Source: Peptostreptococcus russellii
Lineage (GTDB): Bacteria; Bacillota; Clostridia; Peptostreptococcales; Peptostreptococcaceae
DNA length: 64,000 nt
NCBI RefSeq assembly: GCF_003012055.1
Contig: NZ_JYGE01000003.1
Coordinates: 434,001 to 498,000, forward strand
Direction of reading: 5' to 3'
Shown: positions 56,489 to 64,000 of the stretch, piece by piece
How the letters are laid out: every line of letters begins with the position of its first letter
Position numbering within the stretch: the stretch's first letter is position 1
Made by a program: the position numbers and the translations under genes
Notes under the pieces: model-generated
Database searches by the model: none
What the model was told of the DNA's origin: nothing
The model's input: the letters and a program-made list of their open reading frames with translations, nothing else

Positions 56489-57566
56489 TATTGATAAGGT
56501 GAAAAAGCTTGTAAATACAGCAGAATTTATAGAAAAATATGCTCAGGGGAGAAATTTTCCCCTGAACTTTTATTGTTATAAAGTATCTGTAGAAAATCTT
56601 GCAAATGGTGAGTACAATTTTAACTATAAAATAAATATTGTGATAAAATATCATGAAATAGAAGAAATAAATGAAAGTGCAGTTTTTAGAGTAAATTATG
56701 GAAGTCAAATGAATTTAGAAAATCAATTAGAGTATGAATATGAAGCTCTTTTGTATTTAAAAGATAGTTCTTTTACTCCAAAAGCAATTTTTCTAGATAC
56801 TTCCAAAAGCTTAATTGATAAAGATTATCTTGTAATGGAATTTCTTCAAGGCAGAAGCTTAGACTATAAAATTGACTTAGATAAAGCAGCAAATTGTTTG
56901 GCTGGAGTACATAAATATAATAAGATTAGAAATTTTGAATTTATAGAAGCAGAAAATCCTTTTGAGGCTATATTAGATGAATGTTACTCTATGTATCAAA
57001 AATATCTCGATAGCGATTTATTTGATAGTAGAGTAGATAAAAGAATAAAACTTGTTTTTAATAAAGTGGAAAGTATATTAGAAGATAAGAAAACTTCTTC
57101 CAAAGAACTTTTTAATCTAGATAAAACCTTAATAAATACCGAGGTCAACTCTTCTAACTTCATCGTAAATAATAAAGACTGTTACTTAATAGATTGGGAA
57201 AAACCAATTATAGGGGAAAAAGAACAAGATTTGGGACATTTTTTAGCCCCAACAACTAGTTTTTGGAAGACTGATATCGTATTTAATAGAGATGAAATTG
57301 ATTCATTTTTATATGAATACTATCTCATTTACAATAGTTTAGATGTTCAAGATAAAAAAGATGATGATTTTATAAAATTCAAAAGAAAAGTATATGATTA
57401 TATAATATTCAACTGTCTGAGAGGTTTAACTTGGTGCTCTATGGCTTGGGTAGAATATAATAAGAATGAAAAAGAACTTATAAATGAATTTACTTTTAAA
57501 AAACTACAAGGCTATTTAAATATTAGCTTTATAGATAATATAGTAGAAAACTTTATAAATATTTAA
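56481..57566 (+). CDS. APH/choline-kinase-fold protein with altered catalytic loop
   Basis: 361 residues. The N-lobe includes VFRVNYGSQMNLENQLEYEYEALLYL, and VMEFLQGRSL is the hinge. The catalytic loop, normally HGDLHPGN, reads NTEVNSSN: Asn219 replaces His, Glu221 replaces the catalytic Asp, and Asn226 is kept. The metal motif is kept as LIDWEKPIIGEKEQDLGHFL (Asp238). The fold is that of small-molecule kinases, but activity is uncertain; Glu could act as base. It overlaps the upstream gene by 8 bases, so translation is coupled and the two proteins probably work on one pathway. The glycosyltransferase follows after 79 bases. Confidence 0.75.
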   Translation: MLNIDKVKKLVNTAEFIEKYAQGRNFPLNFYCYKVSVENLANGEYNFNYKINIVIKYHEIEEINESAVFRVNYGSQMNLENQLEYEYEALLYLKDSSFTPKAIFLDTSKSLIDKDYLVMEFLQGRSLDYKIDLDKAANCLAGVHKYNKIRNFEFIEAENPFEAILDECYSMYQKYLDSDLFDSRVDKRIKLVFNKVESILEDKKTSSKELFNLDKTLINTEVNSSNFIVNNKDCYLIDWEKPIIGEKEQDLGHFLAPTTSFWKTDIVFNRDEIDSFLYEYYLIYNSLDVQDKKDDDFIKFKRKVYDYIIFNCLRGLTWCSMAWVEYNKNEKELINEFTFKKLQGYLNISFIDNIVENFINI

Positions 57567-57570
57567 CTTT

Positions 57571-57610
57571 GAGTTGCTATATAGTATATTTAATATGTTA
57601 TTAGCAACTC
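57571..57610 (+). other. Intercistronic hairpin before the GT2 gene
   Basis: GAGTTGCTA (57571-57579) and TAGCAACTC (57602-57610) pair perfectly, with inner ATAT pairs. There is no T run, so it is more likely an RNA processing or stability element than a terminator. Confidence 0.65.
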
Positions 57611-57645
57611 ATAATAAAATACTTATAAAACTAGAGGTATGATGA

Positions 57646-58383
57646 ATGTATAGAAAATTATCAATTATAATTCCAATATATAATGAGTTTGAAAATGTAA
57701 AAAAAATAATAAACAACTTGAAAAATATAGATAATATTTATGAGGTTATCTTTTCGGATGCATCGAATGACTATAAATCTAAGAGAGAAATAGTTGAAGC
57801 AGATAGGAAAAATAATAGCACTGTCTTTAAGTACGTTCAATCTGCTAAGGGAAGATCCATTCAAATGAATGAAGGTTACAAACATTCAAATGGAGATATA
57901 GTAATGTTTCTTCACTGTGATAGTATTGTAGAAGAAAACTTTGCTTCAAAGATTATAGACTCTATTAATAAGAATGTGGAGTTTGGTTGTTTATCTATAT
58001 ATTTTGATGATAGTAGACTTTTGATGAAAATATGTGGATATATGTCTAGGAGAAGAGCTAAAAATAGAAAAATCGCTTTTGGCGATCAAGGGATGTTTTT
58101 TACAAGGCATATGTTTGAACTACTTGGAATGTTTCCTGAAATAGCTCTTATGGAAGATTATGAAATGTCTATAAAGGCCAAAAAAATCACTGATTTAAAA
58201 CAAATAGATTCTAAAATAATAACTTCTTCTAGAAAATATTATTCAAATAAGGGGATATTCAATAAAGGGCTATTGAGCTTTATAGGTATTTTAAAAACAA
58301 TGTTGGATATGCAAATTTTCCAATATCAATATAGAAAGGGAATATCAGCTGATAACTTATATAAAAGATATTATAAAAATTGA
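57646..58383 (+). CDS. Family 2 glycosyltransferase, TIGR04283 type
   Basis: 245 residues. LSIIIPIYNEFENVKKII starts the GT2 nucleotide-binding fold; SAKGRSIQMNEGYKHSNGDIVMFLHCDS is the TIGR04283 signature, containing the metal Asp; FGDQGMFFTRHMFELLGMFPEIALMEDYEMSIK is the acceptor region with the catalytic acid. Pairing of this family with the TIGR04282 type is frequent. The product family is called arsenosugar-related by name only. The ATG follows an AGAGGTATG site. Last gene of the operon; the next gene has its own promoter-like TATAAT. Confidence 0.82.
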   Translation: MYRKLSIIIPIYNEFENVKKIINNLKNIDNIYEVIFSDASNDYKSKREIVEADRKNNSTVFKYVQSAKGRSIQMNEGYKHSNGDIVMFLHCDSIVEENFASKIIDSINKNVEFGCLSIYFDDSRLLMKICGYMSRRRAKNRKIAFGDQGMFFTRHMFELLGMFPEIALMEDYEMSIKAKKITDLKQIDSKIITSSRKYYSNKGIFNKGLLSFIGILKTMLDMQIFQYQYRKGISADNLYKRYYKN

Positions 58384-58495
58384 TATTTAGACTTCAAATA
58401 AGATTATATTTTGAAGTTTAAATATAATTATCGGAAAATTCATAAATATGTGATATAATTATAATAGTACTATTTATAATTTTATGGAGGTTGTT

Positions 58496-58966
58496 ATGAG
58501 TTTAGAAAATGTTAAAAAGTATTTTAAAGCTTTTAAAAGAGACAATGATATTATAGTTTTTGATAAGAGCAGCGCAACTGTAGAACTAGCTGCTATGGCA
58601 CTCAAGACAGAAGAGGCTAGGATCGCCAAAACCCTTGCTTTTATAAAAAATGATTCATTAATTTTAGTTTTAACTTCAGGTGATATGAAGATAGATAATA
58701 AAAAATATAAAAATGAATTTGCCTGTAAAGCAAAGATGATTCCTTATGAAGACACGGAGAAACTTATAGGACATCTGCCTGGAGGAATATGTCCATTTGC
58801 TATAAAAGATAATGTATTTGTTTATTTAGATGAATCTTTAAAAAGATTTGAAACATCTTTCCCAGCGGCAGGTAGTGCTAATTCTGCAATAGAACTCAAC
58901 TGTGAAGAGTTGATGAAATACTCTCAGAATTTTATAAAATGGGTGGATATTTGTAAAAGCAAGTGA
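58496..58966 (+). CDS. YbaK/EbsC-family aminoacyl-tRNA deacylase
   Basis: 156 residues. YbaK-like editing domain that hydrolyses mischarged aminoacyl-tRNA in trans, often Cys- or Ala-tRNA-Pro. Key segments: RIAKTLAFIKNDSLILVLTSGDMKID with the conserved Lys, and PGGICPFAIKDNVFVYLDESLKRFETSFPAAGSANSAIEL, the substrate pocket. Which tRNA it edits cannot be read. GGAGG at 58486-58490 supports ATG 58496. A TATAAT-like element lies about 40 bases upstream, so it may be transcribed separately from the glycosyltransferase operon. Confidence 0.9.
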   Translation: MSLENVKKYFKAFKRDNDIIVFDKSSATVELAAMALKTEEARIAKTLAFIKNDSLILVLTSGDMKIDNKKYKNEFACKAKMIPYEDTEKLIGHLPGGICPFAIKDNVFVYLDESLKRFETSFPAAGSANSAIELNCEELMKYSQNFIKWVDICKSK

Positions 58967-59316
58967 TTCCGTGGTTTAGTTATAGTAAACAAATAAAAAA
59001 ATTTAAAAAACATAAGTTCATAGATACTAAATTTTTTAGTTATATTGATAAATTTACTTATTAGTTAAAAACTCTATAACAGTTGAATTCAAAAGCTTTT
59101 TAAATAGTTTTTATTTTCGAGCTTAAAAAGCCTTAAATCCAAGTCAAAAACTTAACGAAAAAAGTCTTTTTTTGAAATAGTATTTTTGCTATTGTAAAGA
59201 GTCTTTTTTTTATGTATAATTAATTAACGTTAAGCTTAACAAATGAATATTAGGTAGGTAGCGCTTCCATAAAGAAGTAATTGCATTTTATTGCAAAAGA
59301 AAAGGAAGGTATTTTT
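58967..59316. other. Intergenic region with the promoter of the short yitT gene
   Basis: 350 AT-rich bases. TTGTAA 59192-59197 and TATAAT 59215-59220 with a 17-base spacer form a promoter. The perfect 12-base palindrome GTTAAGCTTAAC at 59229-59240 lies at the expected transcription start, an operator candidate. AAGGAAGG precedes the start codon. Nothing else was recognised; the first 200 bases contain no clear terminator. Confidence 0.65.
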
Positions 59317-59958
59317 ATGGACAAACGGTGTGTTATAAAAAAGTTATGTCTAATGACAATTGGTACTTTTATATTATCGTTTGGAGTATATAATTTTTAT
59401 TATCAAAATAGCATTACAGAAGGAGGAGTACTAGGAATACTTCTAATTCTTAAAAATCTATTTGATGTAAATCCGTCTATATCAAATGTTATAATAGATG
59501 GATTATTGATTTTATTAGGATTTAAATTTTTCGGAAAAGAATTTTTCGGATTTACTATATTTGCATCTCTATGTTTTTCAACTATGTATGCCATATGTGA
59601 AAAAGTAGGATTTTTAGTTACGATTAATAATAACATTATAGCTGCTATTTTAGGTGGCCTATGCGTAGGAGTAGGGTGTGCTATAATAATGAATGCAGGT
59701 GGTGCATCTGGTGGAGATGATGTATTGGCTATTGTTCTATCAAAGATATCAAAATGGAGAATAGGTGTAATATATTTATTAACAGATATCTCTGTTTTAT
59801 TACTTTCACTTATATATTTACCTTTGGACACAATGGTCTATTCAATAATAGCTGTTATAACAAGTGGTCAAGTGATAGACTTATTATATAAAAATGAGAA
59901 TGCTTTTATTTCGGAAACTATCTTAGCAGAAAAAGCAGATGAAAAATTAGCAGCATAA
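59317..59958 (+). CDS. Short YitT-family membrane protein
   Basis: 213 residues with about five membrane segments. The family signatures LSFGVYNFYYQNSITEGGVLG and IIMNAGGASGGDDVLAIVLSK are present. It lacks the C-terminal DUF2179 domain found in the relative at 29198-30064, so it is the membrane-only form. Function unknown. ATG 59317 follows AAGGAAGG at 59303-59310. It has its own promoter with an operator-like palindrome and appears to be a single-gene unit. Confidence 0.85.
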   Translation: MDKRCVIKKLCLMTIGTFILSFGVYNFYYQNSITEGGVLGILLILKNLFDVNPSISNVIIDGLLILLGFKFFGKEFFGFTIFASLCFSTMYAICEKVGFLVTINNNIIAAILGGLCVGVGCAIIMNAGGASGGDDVLAIVLSKISKWRIGVIYLLTDISVLLLSLIYLPLDTMVYSIIAVITSGQVIDLLYKNENAFISETILAEKADEKLAA

Positions 59959-60313
59959 TTTTATATAGTGTATCACAATATAAGTAAATTCATATTTAAA
60001 AGCAGATTATTCAGCTTTTAAAACTATATAACAAACATTTAAGGCTTGATCTATCTTGATTTAGTCTTTATTTATGTAGGTTTTTTCCTATTTTTTTATG
60101 TTTTTCTTTGACAAAATAGAATATTTTGCATTTTTTCTTAAATCATTACGAAATATTAAAAAATAGAATATATATATTGCATTATTAATATAAATAGTAT
60201 ACAATAAATATGTAAGAAGAAAATATATTACATACTATTGAGTTGTGATATCGTTTTTTTAGATATTAATGCAACAATAATATAATTATCATATACTATA
60301 CGGAGGAATTTAA
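59959..60313. other. Intergenic leader before gap
   Basis: 355 AT-rich bases. A TATAAT at 60281-60286 may belong to the gap promoter, with CGGAGGA just before the gene. No gene, terminator with a clear stem, or riboswitch was recognised. Confidence 0.4.
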
Positions 60314-61336
60314 ATGAAAATAAAAGTAGGTCTAAATGGATTTGGTAGAATAGGTAGAGCAGTCTTAAGAATAGCAGAAAGTTCAAATGATTATGATTTT
60401 GAAGTTGTAGCTATAAATGCAAGAGCAAATGCAGAAACTCTAGCACACCTTTTCCAATATGATTCAAGTTATGGAATTTTCCAGGGTGATGTAGAAGTAA
60501 AGAGCGAAGACTGTATATCTGTAAATGGAAGAGATATAGCAATCACTAGAGAAAATCATCCATCAGAAATACCTTGGAAGGATCTAGGAGTTGACATAGT
60601 AGTTGAAAATACAGGTAAATTTAAAACTAGAGAAGATGCTATAGGACATATAGAATCAGGTGCTAAGAAAGTTGTTATAACTTGCCCAGCAAAGGATGAA
60701 GACATAACAGTAGTTCTAGGAGTAAATGATAAGGATTATGATTCAGATTTACATAATATTATATCAAATGCTTCTTGTACAACTAACTGTCTAGCTCCAG
60801 TAGCAAAGGTAATCGATGAAAAGTTTGGAATTGAAAACGGTATGATGACAACTGTTCATGCATATACTAACGACCAGCAGGTATTAGATAAGACTCATAA
60901 GGACTTAAGAAGATCAAGAGCTTGTGGAGCATCAATAATACCAACAACTACTGGTGCAGCAAAAGCTGTTTCACTAGTATTACCACAGTTAAAGGGTAAA
61001 TTAAACGGTTTTTCTCTAAGAGTTCCTACTCAGACTGTATCAATTGTTGACTTAGTTGTAAATGTAAATAAGAAGGATGTTACAGCTGAAGAAGTAAATG
61101 CAGCTCTTAAGGAAGCTTCAGAAAATGAATTAAAGGGTATATTAGGATTCTCAGACAGACCTTTAGTATCAGTTGACTATAAGGGAGACGCTAGATCTTC
61201 TATAGTTGATGGATTATCTACTATGGTTATGGAAGATGGACTTGTAAAAGTATTATCTTGGTATGACAATGAATGGGCATACGCTGTTAGATCTGCAGAC
61301 CTAGTTAACCTAATCTGTAAAAAATTAAATAAGTAA
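60314..61336 (+). CDS. gap: Glyceraldehyde-3-phosphate dehydrogenase
   Basis: 340 residues, phosphorylating NAD-dependent GAPDH of glycolysis. NAD-binding KVGLNGFGRIGRAVLR at the N-terminus. Catalytic Cys155 in SNASCTTNCLAPVAK, with the activating His further on in the RVPTQTVSIVDLV region. WYDNEWAYAVRSADLV ends the protein. CGGAGG precedes the ATG. It stands alone; pgk, tpiA and the other glycolytic genes do not follow, unlike in many Firmicutes. It ends at a strong terminator. Confidence 0.97.
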   Translation: MKIKVGLNGFGRIGRAVLRIAESSNDYDFEVVAINARANAETLAHLFQYDSSYGIFQGDVEVKSEDCISVNGRDIAITRENHPSEIPWKDLGVDIVVENTGKFKTREDAIGHIESGAKKVVITCPAKDEDITVVLGVNDKDYDSDLHNIISNASCTTNCLAPVAKVIDEKFGIENGMMTTVHAYTNDQQVLDKTHKDLRRSRACGASIIPTTTGAAKAVSLVLPQLKGKLNGFSLRVPTQTVSIVDLVVNVNKKDVTAEEVNAALKEASENELKGILGFSDRPLVSVDYKGDARSSIVDGLSTMVMEDGLVKVLSWYDNEWAYAVRSADLVNLICKKLNK

Positions 61337-61371
61337 TCTTGCTTAAATAAGCTAATGGTTTAAAATATTTT

Positions 61372-61408
61372 AATCCCAATATAGAATTCTGTATTGGGAT
61401 TATTTTTA
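61372..61408 (+). terminator. Terminator after gap
   Basis: AATCCCAATA and TATTGGGATT form the stem, with AGAATTCT pairing inside, followed by ATTTTT. Confidence 0.92.
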
Positions 61409-61765
61409 TAGTTGATTTTAATATTAGTATATATTTTTCATACTATAATCTAAATAAAATATATAAACTTAATATTTCTAACGGTATATTTTGAAACATT
61501 AAGAAAGAATATAACTTAAACTGAAAGATATAATAAAGTAAAAACAGAAAAAATAAATATTTCAAATGAGCTTATTACTTGCTTTTGGCAAGTGAGAAAT
61601 ATTCTTAATTTTCAAGTTTATTTACTTTTATTCATTGCTAGTGCGATTTTTATTAAAACTCTGGGTATATATGTTATAATAAGAGGATATAAATGCTACT
61701 TAAAAAGTGGTGTCTATATCATTATTTTATGTAATAATTAGATTTTTATTTTAGGAGGTATTAAG
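61409..61765. other. Leader region of the activase gene
   Basis: 357 AT-rich bases. An extended -10 element TGTTATAAT ends at 61680, but no good -35 is seen. A small hairpin ACTTGC / GCAAGT is near 61577-61593. AGGAGG at 61754-61759 precedes the start. No other feature was recognised. Confidence 0.5.
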
Positions 61766-64000
61766 ATGGAAGGGATCTATAATTTAGGAATAGATATAGG
61801 ATCCACGACTGTTAAAGCCGTTGTACTATCGGATGAAGAAGATGTTGTATATAAGGAGTATAGAAGACATCTTTCTGATGTAAAAAAAGCTGTCAGCGAT
61901 CAATTAAAAGATATATTTAAAAAATTAGGTAATATAAATGTTAAAACCGTAATTACTGGCTCAGGTGGTATTGGATTGTCAAAAAAAATAGGAATAAAGT
62001 TTGAGCAGGAAGTTATTTCCAGCACAGAATCTATCAATCACTATCATCCAGAAACTGATGCAGTAATAGAATTAGGCGGAGAAGATGCAAAGGTGACATT
62101 TTTATCTGGAGGAATTGATCAGAGAATGAATGGAATCTGTGCAGGTGGTACAGGTGCATTTATTGATCAAATGGCATCTCTTCTAAAGACTGATGCTTCT
62201 GGTCTAAATGAACTTGCAAAAGACTATAAAGTTATATATCCAATTGCATCTAGATGTGGTGTATTTGCTAAAACAGATATACAGCCACTTATAAATGATG
62301 GTGCAAGTAAATCAGATATTGCTATGAGTATATTTAATTCTGTAGTAGTGCAAACAGTAAGCGTTCTTTCTTGTGGTAGAAAAATAGCAGGTAAAGTTGC
62401 TTTTTTAGGAGGGCCGTTATATTTCTTATCAGAACTTAGAAAGCAGTTCTCTACTGTATTAAAACTTGACGACGAAGATATTATATTCCCAGATGATGCC
62501 CAACTATATGTTGCTCTTGGAGCAGCTCTTTTATCTAAGAAAGAAGAAGCATTTTCTATAAAGGATTTGATTCAAAGAGTAAGCTCTATTGATTCACTTG
62601 AGGATGGAAATAGCGAAGAAATAGTTCCTTTATTTAAAGATGAAGATGATTATAGAAATTTTACAGATAGACACTCAAAAGCTACTGTAAAAACACGTGA
62701 TATAAACACTTATAAAGGTCGATGTTTTCTAGGTCTAGATGCTGGATCTACAACAACTAAGGCTGTATTAATTAGTGAAGACGGAGATATATTGTATACT
62801 CACTATGGAAGTAATGAAGGTAGTCCATTAGATATGAGTATAAAGATACTTAAAAATATTTATGAAGTTTTACCTGAAGGTTCAAGTATATCCAGAGCCA
62901 CTGTTACCGGATATGGTGAAGAACTTATCAAGAAAGCCTTGAGATTAGATGAGGGCGAAATAGAGACAATTGCACATTATAAGGCAGCAAAATTCTTTGA
63001 TCCAAAAGTTGATTTTATTTTGGATATTGGTGGTCAAGATATGAAATGTCTAAAGATAAAAAACGGAGTAATCGATCAAATAATACTTAATGAAGCCTGC
63101 TCTTCAGGTTGTGGTTCTTTCTTAGAGTCTTTCGCTAAGTCACTTCATATGGATGTCGTTGATTTTTCAAAAGAAGGTATTTCGGCTGATAATCCTGTTG
63201 ATTTGGGATCTAGATGTACAGTTTTTATGAATTCAAGAGTTAAGCAGGCTCAAAAAGAAGGTGCTACAGTTGCAGATATATCTTCTGGTCTAGCTTACTC
63301 AGTAGTTAAAAATGCTCTTTTCAAAGTTATAAAGTTAAGAGATGTTGAGGAGCTGGGTCAAAATGTGGTTGTTCAAGGTGGGACATTCTACAATGACTTG
63401 GTACTTAGATCATTTGAGATACTTACAGGCAGAGAAGTAACTAGGCCAGATATAGCAGGGCTTATGGGAGCTTTTGGAGCAGCATTGATTTCAAAAGAAA
63501 ACTTCAAGGGGATTAGATCTAATATACTTAATATAAATCAGCTAAATGACATCACTGTTGAATCAAGTGTAACAAGATGTAAGGGTTGCCCTAATAAATG
63601 TCTTTTAACTATAAATAAATTCTCTGAATCAGAAATATTTGTTTCAGGAAATAGATGTGAGGTTGGAGAAGCAATATACACTAATTCAAAGGTAAGGAAA
63701 GATAAAGATGTAATTAATCTGTATCAGTATAAGTATGATAAATTATTTTCTTATAAATCTCTAGATAAAAAACTTGCTCCTAGGGGAGAAATTGGAATCC
63801 CAAGAGTTCTAAATATGTATGAAAATTATCCATTTTGGCATACTTTTTTAACAGAACTAGGCTTTTCAGTAGTTTTATCTAGTAAATCTTCAAAGAAAAT
63901 ATTTGAAAAAGGGATAAGCTCGATAGCATCAGATACAGTTTGTTATCCTGCAAAGCTTGTACATGGTCATATTGAAGATTTAATTGAAAATGGAATTGAA
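61766..64000 (+). CDS. 2-hydroxyacyl-CoA dehydratase activase-related protein (partial)
   Basis: 745 codons, open to the right edge, so the C-terminus is missing. Two BadF/BadG/BcrA/BcrD ATPase domains in tandem: [17 protein letters not shown] at the start and [17 protein letters not shown] near residue 320. Phosphate-binding ELGGEDAKV and [11 protein letters not shown] follow, with Cys-rich [10 protein letters not shown] and [12 protein letters not shown], the regions that bridge the 4Fe-4S cluster in HgdC-type activators. After about residue 600, [13 protein letters not shown] begins the DUF2229 part. It matches the large activase-related proteins of amino-acid-fermenting Clostridia. The partner dehydratase is not in view. 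ATG 61766 follows AGGAGG. Confidence 0.9.
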   Translation, partial: MEGIYNLGIDIGSTTVKAVVLSDEEDVVYKEYRRHLSDVKKAVSDQLKDIFKKLGNINVKTVITGSGGIGLSKKIGIKFEQEVISSTESINHYHPETDAVIELGGEDAKVTFLSGGIDQRMNGICAGGTGAFIDQMASLLKTDASGLNELAKDYKVIYPIASRCGVFAKTDIQPLINDGASKSDIAMSIFNSVVVQTVSVLSCGRKIAGKVAFLGGPLYFLSELRKQFSTVLKLDDEDIIFPDDAQLYVALGAALLSKKEEAFSIKDLIQRVSSIDSLEDGNSEEIVPLFKDEDDYRNFTDRHSKATVKTRDINTYKGRCFLGLDAGSTTTKAVLISEDGDILYTHYGSNEGSPLDMSIKILKNIYEVLPEGSSISRATVTGYGEELIKKALRLDEGEIETIAHYKAAKFFDPKVDFILDIGGQDMKCLKIKNGVIDQIILNEACSSGCGSFLESFAKSLHMDVVDFSKEGISADNPVDLGSRCTVFMNSRVKQAQKEGATVADISSGLAYSVVKNALFKVIKLRDVEELGQNVVVQGGTFYNDLVLRSFEILTGREVTRPDIAGLMGAFGAALISKENFKGIRSNILNINQLNDITVESSVTRCKGCPNKCLLTINKFSESEIFVSGNRCEVGEAIYTNSKVRKDKDVINLYQYKYDKLFSYKSLDKKLAPRGEIGIPRVLNMYENYPFWHTFLTELGFSVVLSSKSSKKIFEKGISSIASDTVCYPAKLVHGHIEDLIENGIE

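Noticed and set aside
55811-58383. Arsenosugar biosynthesis operon
   Set aside because: The family names suggest it, but no arsenite methyltransferase or arsenosugar radical SAM gene occurs nearby.

Overview
The window is AT-rich, gene-dense DNA from a low-GC Gram-positive anaerobe. It is most likely a member of the Clostridia in or near Peptostreptococcaceae; this placement rests on gene content, not on a marker comparison. Supporting signs are strong AGGAGG-type ribosome binding sites, frequent TTG/GTG starts, two T-box leaders, a lysine riboswitch, a dnaG-rpoD-trmK-nif3 block, and a 2-hydroxyacyl-CoA dehydratase-type activase. No rRNA, tRNA, insertion sequence, prophage or CRISPR array was recognised, so this looks like chromosomal core with some accessory operons.

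Layout. 1-618: end of a PTS-type IIC membrane protein (minus strand). 0.8-7.2 kb: pepF oligoendopeptidase, guaB (minus), xpt, a transaldolase-type fructose-6-phosphate aldolase and a phosphohexomutase, covering peptide use, purine salvage and sugar phosphates. 7.3-12.6 kb: an Asn-rich secreted protein, asnB, a membrane-anchored Ig/FN3-like protein and an RpiR regulator. 12.6-19.2 kb: asnS behind an Asn T-box, an alpha/beta hydrolase that lacks its catalytic His, glpK, and a stand-alone NRPS-like protein (partial condensation plus adenylation domain, no carrier). 19.3-31.6 kb: ddl (minus), cinA, a HAD phosphatase, a radical SAM protein, RNase H, VanW-, YitT- and MORN-repeat proteins, and folB. 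31.8-36.5 kb: dnaG, rpoD, trmK, nif3. 36.6-43.9 kb: a Trp T-box with trpP, a large YhgE/Pip protein (minus), an iron alcohol dehydrogenase, and a lysine riboswitch driving an NhaC-family transporter. 44-53.9 kb: a Lys-rich protein with a possible ribbon-helix-helix end (minus), a two-component system, thioredoxin, an alanine:cation symporter broken by an in-frame TAG, a 23-bp tandem repeat, a second phosphohexomutase, YihY and an exonuclease-BRCT protein. 54-58.4 kb: an apparent operon of a hydrolase, a YtxH-like protein, a CofC-like nucleotidyltransferase (TIGR04282 type), an APH-fold kinase-like protein with an altered catalytic loop, and a GT2 glycosyltransferase (TIGR04283 type). 58.5-64 kb: YbaK deacylase, a short YitT protein, gap, and a truncated activase.

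Regulation is unusually readable. Both T-box leaders show a specifier triplet (AAC, TGG) at the same distance from a conserved TCAGAG and matching the downstream gene (asnS, trpP). The lysine riboswitch matches its predicted lysine transporter. Several palindromes sit on promoters (dnaG, the short yitT gene, the hydrolase operon) and look like operators for unknown repressors.

The best candidate for an undescribed system is the 54.6-58.4 kb operon. Other points of note are the orphan NRPS-like protein, the Tritrichomonas-type IMP dehydrogenase, and the broken symporter gene. All functional calls come from reading motifs by eye; no database search was run.
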